Shown here piece by piece: positions 1 to 6,454 of a stretch of 7,882 nucleotides of DNA. Each line of letters begins with the position of its first letter. Within the stretch, counting starts at the first letter, position 1. Location of the stretch: the NCBI GenBank assembly GCA_950097605.1, contig CATNEU010000064.1, forward strand, positions 1 through 7,882. The letters run 5' to 3'. The position numbers and the translations under genes were made by a program. The stretch comes from an uncultured Oscillospiraceae bacterium. Lineage in GTDB: Bacteria > Bacillota > Clostridia > Oscillospirales > Ruminococcaceae. The notes beneath the pieces are model-generated. The model was not told the origin of the DNA, did not search any database, and saw only the letters and a program-made list of their open reading frames with translations.

Positions 1-1334
1 TGTTCGTCGCTTTCCTCCTCGTCGCGCAGATCGTATACCTTTTTCCAGCCCTGCTGCACCACGGCGCGCCCGGTCGCATAAAACCGCTCGCGGCCGCAGG
101 ACAGGTCGGCGCGCAGCGATTTGTATTCATAATTTGGATAGAAGCAGGTTAAAAACCGCCGGACCACCAGCATATAAATGCGTTTTTCGGCCACCGAGAA
201 CTTCAGCATATCCACATCCTGTTCGGTCGGGATAATCGCGTGGTGGTCGCTTACCTTGGCGTTGTTCACGCAGGCCTTGGCAATCGGGCGGCGTCCCTTG
301 AGAATCTCGCCGGCAATCGGCGCAAACTCCCCCTTGGAAACCGCGCGCAGCCGTTCGTGCAGCGTGGGCACGATGTCGTCGGTCAGATAGCGCGAATCGG
401 TGCGCGGATAGGTCAGCGCTTTATAGGTTTCATAGAGCCGCTGCATCACCGCAAGCGTCTCTTTGGGGGACATCTGGTACTGCTTGTTGGCGTCGCGCTG
501 CAGCTCGGTCAGGTCATAGAGCATCGGCGGCGGCGTGGTTTTGGGCGTCACCTTGACCTTTTCCACCGTGAAGGTCTTGCCCTCCAGCCCGCCGGCGAGC
601 TGTTCGGCGCGCTGTTTATCGAAGATCGCCGTCTGGTTTTTCAGGTCCTGCCAGGTGCAGAAAAATTGCCCGAGGTCGGCGCGCACCATATAGTAGTCCT
701 TGGGTATGAACTTTTTGATCTCCTCCTCCCGCCGGACGATCAGCGCAAGCGTCGGCGTCTGCACGCGCCCCGCGGAGAGCTGCGCATTGTGCTTGCAGGT
801 CAGCGCGCGCGTGACGTTGAGGCCGACCAGCCAGTCCGCCTCTGCCCTGGATTGCGCCGAACGGTACAACCCCAGATAGTCCCTTCCATCCTTGAGCGAA
901 GCAAAGCCCTGCCGGATGGCTTTATCCGTCTGGGAGGAGATCCACAGCCGCTTGACCGGCCCCCTGTACCCCGCCTTTTCGAGTATCCAACGCGCAACCA
1001 GCTCGCCCTCGCGCCCCGCGTCGGTCGCGATGACGAGTCCGCCCACGTCCTGCCGGTGCAGCAGCTTTTTCACCGTGCTGTATTGCTTGGAAGTCTCGGG
1101 AATCACCTTCAGCGCCATCTTCTGCGGCAGCATCGGCAGGGTTTCCATGCTCCAGGTCTTATACTGGCTGCCGTAATACTCCGGGTCCTCGAGCTCCACC
1201 AGGTGCCCCAGCGCCCAGGTGACGATATAGCGGTCGGACTCTAAAAAGCCGTTCCCGCTCCTTTTGCAGCCGAGCACCCGCGCAATTTCCTTTCCAACCG
1301 AAGGCTTTTCAGCCAAAACCAGCGTCTTTGCCAT
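1..1334 (-). CDS. topB: DNA topoisomerase III (type IA), N-terminal 444 residues; 3' end beyond window
   Basis: Type IA topoisomerase: it cuts one DNA strand through a 5'-phosphotyrosine, passes another strand and reseals, relaxing negative supercoils and decatenating replication or recombination intermediates in the cytoplasm. The Toprim domain opens with LAEKPSVG (E8) and continues with TDAGREGE (residues 104-111). The second acidic residue of the usual DxD is Gly, as I recall for Bacillus TopB, so it is not a defect. SAGRVQTPTLA follows, then the catalytic segment LTYPRTDSRYL with nucleophile Tyr309, then KVSDHHAIIPTE, all typical of TopB rather than TopA. The ATG at 1334 is preceded by AGGAAGGGG at good spacing, and the protein begins MAKTLVLAEKPSV as the family does. 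Roughly the first 60% of a ~700-residue protein is visible; the reading frame is open to base 1. It lies 36 bp after the membrane-protein gene on the same strand, so co-transcription is plausible. Identification is very secure. Confidence 0.96.
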   Translation of the reverse strand, partial: MAKTLVLAEKPSVGKEIARVLGCKRSGNGFLESDRYIVTWALGHLVELEDPEYYGSQYKTWSMETLPMLPQKMALKVIPETSKQYSTVKKLLHRQDVGGLVIATDAGREGELVARWILEKAGYRGPVKRLWISSQTDKAIRQGFASLKDGRDYLGLYRSAQSRAEADWLVGLNVTRALTCKHNAQLSAGRVQTPTLALIVRREEEIKKFIPKDYYMVRADLGQFFCTWQDLKNQTAIFDKQRAEQLAGGLEGKTFTVEKVKVTPKTTPPPMLYDLTELQRDANKQYQMSPKETLAVMQRLYETYKALTYPRTDSRYLTDDIVPTLHERLRAVSKGEFAPIAGEILKGRRPIAKACVNNAKVSDHHAIIPTEQDVDMLKFSVAEKRIYMLVVRRFLTCFYPNYEYKSLRADLSCGRERFYATGRAVVQQGWKKVYDLRDEEESDE

Positions 1335-1370
1335 ATGTATACCCCTTCCTATCTTACAAGCCGCGCTCCG

Positions 1371-1955
1371 TTATCGCGGAAGCCGTCTTTTCCCTATGAG
1401 GATGCCGAACAAAACCAGCGCGCCGACAGCCGCGCCGGCGGAACCGGCAACGATGTCGGTCATGGTATCGTACAAGCTCCCGAGCTGCGTGTGCAGCCCG
1501 AGCAGGCTATCCACCGAAAACTCATAAATTTCCCAAACCGCGGCGCCCGCCACCGAAAACAGCGTGCTGAACACAACCGGCAGCGCATAGGCGGGATAGC
1601 CGTTTCCCTGTCTCCGGGTCAGCAACTGGTAGACATAGAAACCAACCAGCACCAGCAGCACGCCGCTGGAGCCGTGCATCGCGAGGTCGTACCAGCGGTA
1701 GCGGTCGTAAAAGTTCAGCATCATGCCGAAATACTGCGTGAAACAGGCAAATCCCAGCACGGGTATCCAGACGATTCCCGGCATCCGCACCGTGAGCAGC
1801 GCGATCCCCGCAAGCGACGCGGACGCCACAATACAGTTAAACAGCAGGATATCCCCGCCGGTCAGATAGTCCGCCAGATAGGTCCCCGTGCAGAGCAGCA
1901 CCGCGGCCGCGGCGGTCCAGACGTGCGCCGCAAGACGGCTGCGTTTCCTTTTCAA
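1371..1955 (-). CDS. Six-TM membrane protein, DUF2238/YjdF-like
   Basis: Predicted polytopic membrane protein of 194 residues from a TTG start. The open frame extends upstream to an ATG at 2063, but that ATG lies inside the preceding gene and has no ribosome site. The TTG at 1955 has GGGGGA six bases upstream and gives a K/R-rich N-terminus followed directly by a membrane helix. About six hydrophobic segments are visible. Polar residues sit in or beside the later helices: His94 in AMHGSSG, Glu142 and Glu145 in VWEIYEFSVD, Asp163 and Asp167 in DTMTDIVAG. This His / WEIxEF / DTxxD pattern is what I recall of the DUF2238 (YjdF) family of uncharacterised membrane proteins. Substrate and role are unknown. 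It sits between the editing-protein gene (95 bp upstream) and topB (36 bp downstream). Family placement is from memory of motifs; the membrane-protein call is firmer. Confidence 0.75.
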   Translation of the reverse strand: MKRKRSRLAAHVWTAAAAVLLCTGTYLADYLTGGDILLFNCIVASASLAGIALLTVRMPGIVWIPVLGFACFTQYFGMMLNFYDRYRWYDLAMHGSSGVLLVLVGFYVYQLLTRRQGNGYPAYALPVVFSTLFSVAGAAVWEIYEFSVDSLLGLHTQLGSLYDTMTDIVAGSAGAAVGALVLFGILIGKRRLPR

Positions 1956-1981
1956 TACAATTCCCCCATCGGTTGATTTGA

Positions 1982-1993
1982 CTGTGCGCACAG
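1982..1993. repeat. 12-bp perfect palindrome upstream of the membrane-protein gene
   Basis: CTGTGCGCACAG is a perfect palindrome in the 95-bp gap between the editing-protein stop and the TTG start at 1955, 27 bp before that start. Its symmetry fits a dimeric regulator site or a short RNA fold. No promoter hexamers could be placed confidently next to it and I do not recognise the motif, so any operator role is inference. Confidence 0.3.
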
Positions 1994-2050
1994 GCCAATC
2001 GCTCCGCCACAGCCGCATTTTTTCGTTTAAAATCCGGACGGCTGACCGTC

Positions 2051-2536
2051 TCAAAAGCTGCAATACACCGTGCGGTTGCCGTGCTCTTCCACCAGCCCGA
2101 CGACGTCCGAAAACGCCATGAAAATCGTGGCTGTGTTGTCGAGCGGGTGAATGCCCACCGTCCGCCCCCGCAGGGTTTCGTCAAACACTGCCACGACCCG
2201 CTTCTCTCCGTCATTCAAAACGCCCAAAGGGGAAACCTGCCCCCTGTGCAGCCCCAAATACCGGAGCAAATCCTCTTCACTTGCAAAGCTCAGCTTGCCG
2301 CTGCCCAGTTTTTTGTCCAGCTCTTTGAGGTTGGCGCTTTTGTGCCCCGGAATCGAAACCAGATAGTAGTGTTTCTTTTTTTGGTCCCGCAAAAACAAAT
2401 TTTTCAGGATGTTCTCCTGACCCGGAATGTCCAGCGCCTGCAACTGCTCGATTGTATGCACGGCGGCATGCGCAAACGCCTGGTACGGGATGTTTCTGCT
2501 TGTCAGCAGCGCATAGAGCTCCTGTTTGCCCATCAT
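2051..2536 (-). CDS. Prolyl-tRNA editing protein, YbaK/ProXp-ala (PrdX-like) family
   Basis: Stand-alone trans-editing deacylase of the YbaK/INS superfamily, 161 residues. Members such as ProXp-ala hydrolyse mischarged Ala-tRNA(Pro) in the cytoplasm and so back up prolyl-tRNA synthetase. Visible family features are ENILKNLFLRD with the conserved Lys45 needed for editing in ProXp-ala, NLKELDKKLGSGKLSFAS (69-86), LGLHRGQVSPLGVLND (94-109) and the C-terminal HPLDNTAT (130-137). The frame is open to an ATG at 2581, but the start chosen is the ATG at 2536, which has AGGAGG eight bases upstream; the next ATG (2533) is also possible at spacing 11. It lies 126 bp after the cyclase gene and has no clear promoter of its own. 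Ala-tRNA(Pro) specificity is inferred from similarity; another YbaK-family substrate such as Cys-tRNA(Pro) is less likely. No proline reductase genes, the usual setting of clostridial PrdX, are visible here. Confidence 0.9.
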   Translation of the reverse strand: MMGKQELYALLTSRNIPYQAFAHAAVHTIEQLQALDIPGQENILKNLFLRDQKKKHYYLVSIPGHKSANLKELDKKLGSGKLSFASEEDLLRYLGLHRGQVSPLGVLNDGEKRVVAVFDETLRGRTVGIHPLDNTATIFMAFSDVVGLVEEHGNRTVYCSF

Positions 2537-2662
2537 ACAGGGTTCCTCCTTTTTTTGTCTTCTCTCCGCCTGTAAACGCATCTATCTTCCGATCTGCCGC
2601 ATGGGGTACAATGGATGGGTCGAAAACCCGCCTTGTGCCAAACATGAAAACGGATTGCGCAA

Positions 2663-5638
2663 TCAGGCGCCGCCCGGCGCTTGTTTATAGCGCGTCACAT
2701 CGTAACAGCACATCAGGCACCCCGCATTGCCGTTGGTCCAGGTCATCCTGGAAGCCGTCGCGCTGGTCCAGACATGAAAGTGGTCGTTGTACATTTCGAG
2801 CGTATAGGTATCGCATTCCTGCGACAGCATCCGCATCGGACAGGGGTCGCAGGGGGCGTCCTTCCGCCAGAACACCTTGTAGCAAAGGTTCCCGGGCTTG
2901 GCGTCGGGCGCCAGCGCCCGTGTTTTTTGATTGATAAATTGCAGCGCATAGGTTTCGGGATCAACCACATAAATCCAGGCGTCCTGTGTGTCCAGCATCG
3001 CGCGGGTCATCTCATAGGACTTTTCCAACCGGTCCTGGGTGCGCATCTTGACCAAAAACGTACTGAGGATCTTAGAGACAAACGTGAGCACCTCGATTTC
3101 GCCTTTTGTCCAAACCCGGCTTCCGCTGCACTCGTCGAAGCCCACAAAGCCCTCAAACCGCCCGTCGTTCAATATTGCGCACTGCAGCAGGGAATGTATG
3201 CCCTGGGGCCGCAGGATATCCTGCAGCTTCGGATGCAGCGTTTGGATATTTTCACAGTAGAAAATCCCGTCCTCTCCAAAGTTGGAGGTGTAGTCCTCCA
3301 AATCGTCCCGGTAAGACAGATGCTGCAAGCTGTGCTTCTCGGACGTGACGCCCTCGTTGCACCATTCAAACGTGTTGTTGCAGTGCAGTCTATCCTCCGT
3401 GCTCTCAAACACATAGGCGCGCGAAACGTTGAAATACCGCCCGACAATATCGAGAATCATATGCACCGCCGTGGAGATATCCCTGGACTCATAGAGGATT
3501 TGGAAGATGTATTCAGACACATTGTCTCGAAACGGCCGCTGTTCTTTCTGCTCCCTCTCGGCGTGGCCCGCGCGCAGCGGTTTCCGGGTGTCTTCTATGC
3601 CCGCGTCATAGAACTGATAACAGTCCTTCCCTCGGTTTTTTGCGCAGTACAGCGCGATGTCAGCCTTTTGAAACAGCTCCAGGTAGTGCGCGCCGTCCTG
3701 CGGATAGACAGCGACCCCAATGCTGCCCGAAATCTTATAGTCCATATTGTGTCCGGTAAACGAACGCCGGAACAGCGCCGTCAATTCTCCGGCCTTTTGC
3801 TGCAGAACGCTGTCATCCGCAATATCCCTGAGGAAGACCACAAACTCGTCGCCGCCGATGCGGCCCACCACGTCTGTCGCGCGGAATACGCCAAGCACCT
3901 TGGCCGCAATCTCGCTGAGCACCGCGTCGCCAAACAGGTGGCCCAGGCTGTCGTTGACATCCTTGAAGTTATCAATATCAATCACAAACAGCGCGTGCTT
4001 TGCATGCGCGTCCGCGCTTTTCAGAACGCTGTCGATCAGCATTTGCGCCGTCGTTTTGTTATAGAGCCCGGTCAACGGGTCCCGCTGGGCGCGGCTGCGC
4101 AGTTGTTCGGTTTCCCTGACCTGCCTGTCGATATCCGAAAGCTTGCCCACCACTTTAAACGCCCGCCCCTGCGCATCCTGGATTGTAGAGGCGCGCAGGG
4201 AACACCAGATATATGCGCCTGTCAGGGTGCGGATGCGCAGGCGGGCCTTCGCACAGGTTTGGCCCTGCTTCAGTGCATTAAAAAAGTCCTGGAACAGCGG
4301 GGCATCCCCGGGATACACAATCTCCTGGCGCACCATCTCGGTCAGAAAATCCTGGCTCACAGGCTCATAGCCAAACTTCTTCTTCCAGTTCGGGGAGTGA
4401 TACACCGTACCGTCGAAATTGTATTCAAAAATGGCGCTGTCGGATTGTTCGGTCACAATCCGGTAGCGTTCCTCGCTGATCCGCAGGCGGGTGTTGTCGG
4501 CAACCACTCTGTCCATGAGCTGGTTGAACGCCTCGCCGATCTCTCCGAACTCGTTGTTTTTCTGATAGGCAACCCGCAGGGTATAATCCCCTTGCTGCAT
4601 CTTATGGATTGAGCCGATCAAGCCGTGCAGCGGCTTGGAAAAGTAAAAATGGGTCGCAAACAGGCAAACAGCGCTGGTCACACCGACAATCAACAGCATA
4701 AACGCCAAAATGGCATACATCGTCTGGTTGGTAGCCGCGGAAAACTCGGAGCGCTCCACAACGCTCAGCACCATCCAGCCGGTATCCTCTATAAACGAGT
4801 AATAGGCTAGCTTTTCCATCCCCTGCAGCGTATAAGACAGAAGCCCCTCGGGCTGCTCGGCGAAGTTCAGGCTGGAAAGCTGGCTCGAAAGCGTATTTTC
4901 ATAGGGAAGCGCAAATACATTCAAATCTTTATAGCGGCCGGCCGTTGCCGCAACATACCCCTTGCTGTCGGTTACGAGGATCGTACCGGTTTTAAAAAAA
5001 TTTGTGTCCTCCACCAGCCGTTCAAAATACCACATATTCATCAGCGACACCAGCCGCCCGGCATACACGCCGTCAACGAATATCGGATAAGCCATCACAA
5101 AATACTGCGCCCCATCTTGTTGTTCCGGCTGCACGATATCCGTGATATACGTTTGCGTATCGGCGCAAAGCCGCAGGCCGTTCTCCACTGTCTGGGAAAT
5201 CTCGGTTCCAATTTGCTCGGGCCGGCTTGCGGCGAGCACCTTCCCATCCAGACCGGTCAATACAACGGAAAACAAAAACGCCTGCCCGTCGGCGAGAGAA
5301 GCAAGCATCGCGTTGACTTCCTGCCTCGCCTGCTCGGTCTGTTTGCCCGCTGTTCCCGCACCGGCGTCCCGCAGCACACAGTGTACGCTCGGCAGGATCG
5401 AGATGGTCTGCAGATTGGTGTTGCGCTGTTTGAAAAAGCTTTGGAGGTTTTTGGCCTGCACATGGGCGGCCGTCTCCACGTTTTGCTCCAGCATTTTCCT
5501 GGATGATTCCGTGTAGCGGGCGGTACAAATGGCCGTTGCGCACACCATTGGAACAATGGCGAACAAAAGCAATATAACCGAAAACAATCTCTTTAGTTTC
5601 AAGGTATCCAACTCCCCCGGCCTTTCTATAAAAGGCAT
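2663..5638 (-). CDS. Membrane diguanylate cyclase: dCache-HAMP-PAS-GGDEF-GAF-PAS
   Basis: Sensor enzyme of 991 residues predicted to make cyclic-di-GMP from two GTP. Order: TM1 (about 18-38); extracytoplasmic dCache-like domain (about 41-306); TM2 (about 307-331); HAMP (about 330-382); PAS (about 385-505); GGDEF domain from DPLTGLYNK (Asp520) to about 680; GAF-like domain (about 706-870); final PAS-like domain (about 880-985). The signature GGDEF is intact at 595-599 and the inhibitory I-site RxxD (RATD, 586-589) lies five residues before it, so an active, product-inhibited cyclase is expected. No EAL or HD-GYP phosphodiesterase domain is present. The last domain holds a Cys cluster (C919, C930, C933, nearby C942). 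The ATG at 5638 has GGGGAG only four bases away; a TTG at 5602 with GGGGGAG nine bases away would give a 979-residue protein starting just before TM1 and is a real alternative. A promoter lies just upstream. The signal sensed is unknown. Confidence 0.92.
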   Translation of the reverse strand: MPFIERPGELDTLKLKRLFSVILLLFAIVPMVCATAICTARYTESSRKMLEQNVETAAHVQAKNLQSFFKQRNTNLQTISILPSVHCVLRDAGAGTAGKQTEQARQEVNAMLASLADGQAFLFSVVLTGLDGKVLAASRPEQIGTEISQTVENGLRLCADTQTYITDIVQPEQQDGAQYFVMAYPIFVDGVYAGRLVSLMNMWYFERLVEDTNFFKTGTILVTDSKGYVAATAGRYKDLNVFALPYENTLSSQLSSLNFAEQPEGLLSYTLQGMEKLAYYSFIEDTGWMVLSVVERSEFSAATNQTMYAILAFMLLIVGVTSAVCLFATHFYFSKPLHGLIGSIHKMQQGDYTLRVAYQKNNEFGEIGEAFNQLMDRVVADNTRLRISEERYRIVTEQSDSAIFEYNFDGTVYHSPNWKKKFGYEPVSQDFLTEMVRQEIVYPGDAPLFQDFFNALKQGQTCAKARLRIRTLTGAYIWCSLRASTIQDAQGRAFKVVGKLSDIDRQVRETEQLRSRAQRDPLTGLYNKTTAQMLIDSVLKSADAHAKHALFVIDIDNFKDVNDSLGHLFGDAVLSEIAAKVLGVFRATDVVGRIGGDEFVVFLRDIADDSVLQQKAGELTALFRRSFTGHNMDYKISGSIGVAVYPQDGAHYLELFQKADIALYCAKNRGKDCYQFYDAGIEDTRKPLRAGHAEREQKEQRPFRDNVSEYIFQILYESRDISTAVHMILDIVGRYFNVSRAYVFESTEDRLHCNNTFEWCNEGVTSEKHSLQHLSYRDDLEDYTSNFGEDGIFYCENIQTLHPKLQDILRPQGIHSLLQCAILNDGRFEGFVGFDECSGSRVWTKGEIEVLTFVSKILSTFLVKMRTQDRLEKSYEMTRAMLDTQDAWIYVVDPETYALQFINQKTRALAPDAKPGNLCYKVFWRKDAPCDPCPMRMLSQECDTYTLEMYNDHFHVWTSATASRMTWTNGNAGCLMCCYDVTRYKQAPGGA
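5620..5636 (-). promoter_or_regulatory. Small inverted repeat at the start of the cyclase gene
   Basis: On the minus strand GCCTTT-TATAG-AAAGGC forms a 6-bp stem with a 5-base loop. It lies immediately after the ATG at 5638 and before the GGGGGAG that precedes the alternative TTG start at 5602. If TTG is the true start this is a leader hairpin next to the ribosome site; if ATG is used it is coding. Regulatory role is inference only. Confidence 0.3.
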
Positions 5639-5670
5639 TTGGCTCCCCGCGCTTGCATATGGCCATTGCT

Positions 5671-5699
5671 ATAGTACCATTTTTCATGCAAAACCTCAA
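5671..5699 (-). promoter_or_regulatory. Sigma-A-type promoter for the diguanylate cyclase gene
   Basis: On the minus strand a -35 TTGAGG (5694-5699), a 17-bp spacer and a -10 TACTAT (5671-5676) are present, with TGG directly before the -10 (extended -10). The start point should fall near 5664, leaving about 26 bases to the ATG at 5638 or about 62 to the TTG at 5602. Confidence 0.6.
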
Positions 5700-5789
5700 C
5701 CATAACCGGCTGTGCCCGGATGCTGTGCAATTCCGGCAAACGGCTCGGGAACATTTTCGGCCTTCCGTATGCCAAAAGGCGCCCGGCTG

Positions 5790-5798
5790 TGGTATAAT
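5790..5798 (+). promoter_or_regulatory. Extended -10 promoter for def
   Basis: TGG followed by a consensus TATAAT (5793-5798) is a near-ideal extended -10 element. No good -35 hexamer is visible 17 bp upstream, as is common for extended -10 promoters. Transcription should start near 5805 and give a leader of about 112 bases before the def ATG. Confidence 0.65.
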
Positions 5799-5804
5799 TA
5801 GCCC

Positions 5805-5890
5805 CAGCGGCCCGTATACAGTTCCGCTGATGTGGCAAAGCGGCATGCAATGGGATACTATGGAATGCATGCTGTTTCCACATGCATTCC
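5805..5890 (+). promoter_or_regulatory. Structured def leader with alternative hairpins
   Basis: The predicted untranslated leader holds several complementary segments. Stem D is the strongest: GGAATGCATG (5862-5871) and CATGCATTCC (5881-5890), ten perfect pairs with a 9-base loop. Stem C, GCATGCA (5843-5849) with TGCATGC (5866-5872), shares bases with D, so both cannot form together. Stem A pairs CAGCGG (5805-5810) with CCGCTG (5824-5829). The same CCGCT can instead pair with AGCGG at 5839-5843 (stem B). No U-tract follows stem D, so it is not a standard terminator, and it ends about 12 bases before the AAGGAG ribosome site. The stems are read directly; a switching role is inference. Confidence 0.45.
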
Positions 5891-5916
5891 CGTTTAAAAC
5901 GAAAGGAGCTTATTAA

Positions 5917-6372
5917 ATGGCATTGCGAGAAATCCGCACCTATCCAGACGAGGTGCTGCGCAAAAAATGCCGGCCGGTTGCCCAGATCGACGACCGTGTT
6001 CTGCAATTGCTTGCGGATATGACCGATACGCTGCACGACTGTCCCAACGGCGCGGCAATCGCGGCGCCGCAGGTCGGCGTACTGCGCCGTGTAGTGGTCA
6101 TCGACATGGGACAGGGACTCATCCAGCTGGTTAACCCCGAAATCATCCGCGCCGAAGGGGAACAGGAGGTCTATGAGGGCTGTTTGAGCTTTCCCGGGCA
6201 ATACGGCAAGCTGATCCGTCCAGCCGAGGTCGAGGTGCGGGCGCTCAATGAAAAGGGCGAGGAATTCACCCTAACCGGTACCGGCGACCTCGCCAAGTGT
6301 CTCTGTCATGAGCTGGACCATCTCGACGGGGTTTTGTTCATCGACAAGGCCGAAGAGATCGAACGCCTGTGA
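5917..6372 (+). CDS. def: Peptide deformylase
   Basis: Metalloenzyme that removes the formyl group from the N-terminal Met of nascent proteins at the ribosome. 151 residues, typical of short Gram-positive or clostridial enzymes. Three signature motifs are present: motif 1 GAAIAAPQVG (45-54), motif 2 EGCLSFPG (87-94) and motif 3 CHELDHLDG (130-138). Predicted metal ligands are Cys89, His131 and His135, with Glu132 as catalytic base and Gln52 completing the oxyanion site. Motif 1 differs from the common GxGxAAPQ by Ala in place of the second Gly. The start is clear: AAGGAG lies eight bases before the ATG, and the N-terminus ALREIRTYPDEVLRKKC matches the family. It is a single gene here, expressed from its own promoter through a structured leader, and convergent with the sirtuin gene. 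The fmt, priA or rsm genes often near def are not in the window. Confidence 0.96.
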   Translation: MALREIRTYPDEVLRKKCRPVAQIDDRVLQLLADMTDTLHDCPNGAAIAAPQVGVLRRVVVIDMGQGLIQLVNPEIIRAEGEQEVYEGCLSFPGQYGKLIRPAEVEVRALNEKGEEFTLTGTGDLAKCLCHELDHLDGVLFIDKAEEIERL

Positions 6373-6397
6373 GCGCCGGTATCCGCATCTTATAAAC

Positions 6398-6436
6398 CGG
6401 CCCCGGAAAGCATCCCTGTATCGCTTTCCGGGGCCG
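6398..6436. terminator. Shared hairpin terminator between def and the sirtuin gene
   Basis: CGGCCCCGGAAAGC (6398-6411) and GCTTTCCGGGGCCG (6423-6436) form a perfect 14-bp GC-rich stem with an 11-base loop. It sits 25 bp after the def stop and 18 bp beyond the sirtuin stop, between convergent genes. No real U-tract follows on the plus strand, and only GTTTAT follows on the minus strand, so it should work better, if at all, for the sirtuin transcript; it may also act as an RNA-stabilising or Rho-independent barrier. Confidence 0.7.
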
Positions 6437-6454
6437 TCGCGGGGTCGCCGGAAC

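Noticed and set aside
1016..1022. Missing second Asp in the TopB Toprim motif (TDAG instead of TDxD)
   Set aside because: To my recollection Bacillus-type TopB carries the same TDAGREGE, so this is normal for the subfamily and not an inactivating change.
240..1244. Plus-strand 334-codon open frame opposite topB
   Set aside because: Antisense shadow of a clear TopB reading frame; its protein shows only low-complexity Arg/Leu/His-rich sequence and no family motif.
2039..2052. Short hairpin GACGG-TCAG-CCGTC after the editing-protein stop on the minus strand
   Set aside because: Only five pairs and a TTTT several bases away; too weak to call a terminator.
2585..2595. TCTTCCGATCT matches the end of a common Illumina adapter
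   Set aside because: Only 11 bases match and the flanks differ. Gene order and frames on both sides look normal, so chance is more likely than an assembly join. Read mapping across 2560-2620 would settle it.
2607..2612. Plus-strand TACAAT -10-like hexamer between the cyclase and editing-protein genes
   Set aside because: No -35, no TGn and no plus-strand gene downstream.
2681..4612. Plus-strand 643-codon open frame opposite the cyclase
   Set aside because: The opposite strand carries intact HAMP, PAS, GGDEF and GAF sequence. The long antisense frame is a by-product of GC-rich codon use and has no recognisable domain.
5709..5728. GCTGTGC repeated at 5709-5715 and 5722-5728
   Set aside because: A 7-base direct repeat in GC-rich DNA with no relation to either promoter; likely chance.
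5653..5916. 87-codon plus-strand open frame ending directly before the def ATG
   Set aside because: It has no ribosome site, runs across the predicted def promoter and leader, and shows no protein-like features; the abutting stop codon is coincidental.
5626..6201. Minus-strand 191-codon frame opposite def
   Set aside because: Shadow of def; crosses the divergent promoter region.
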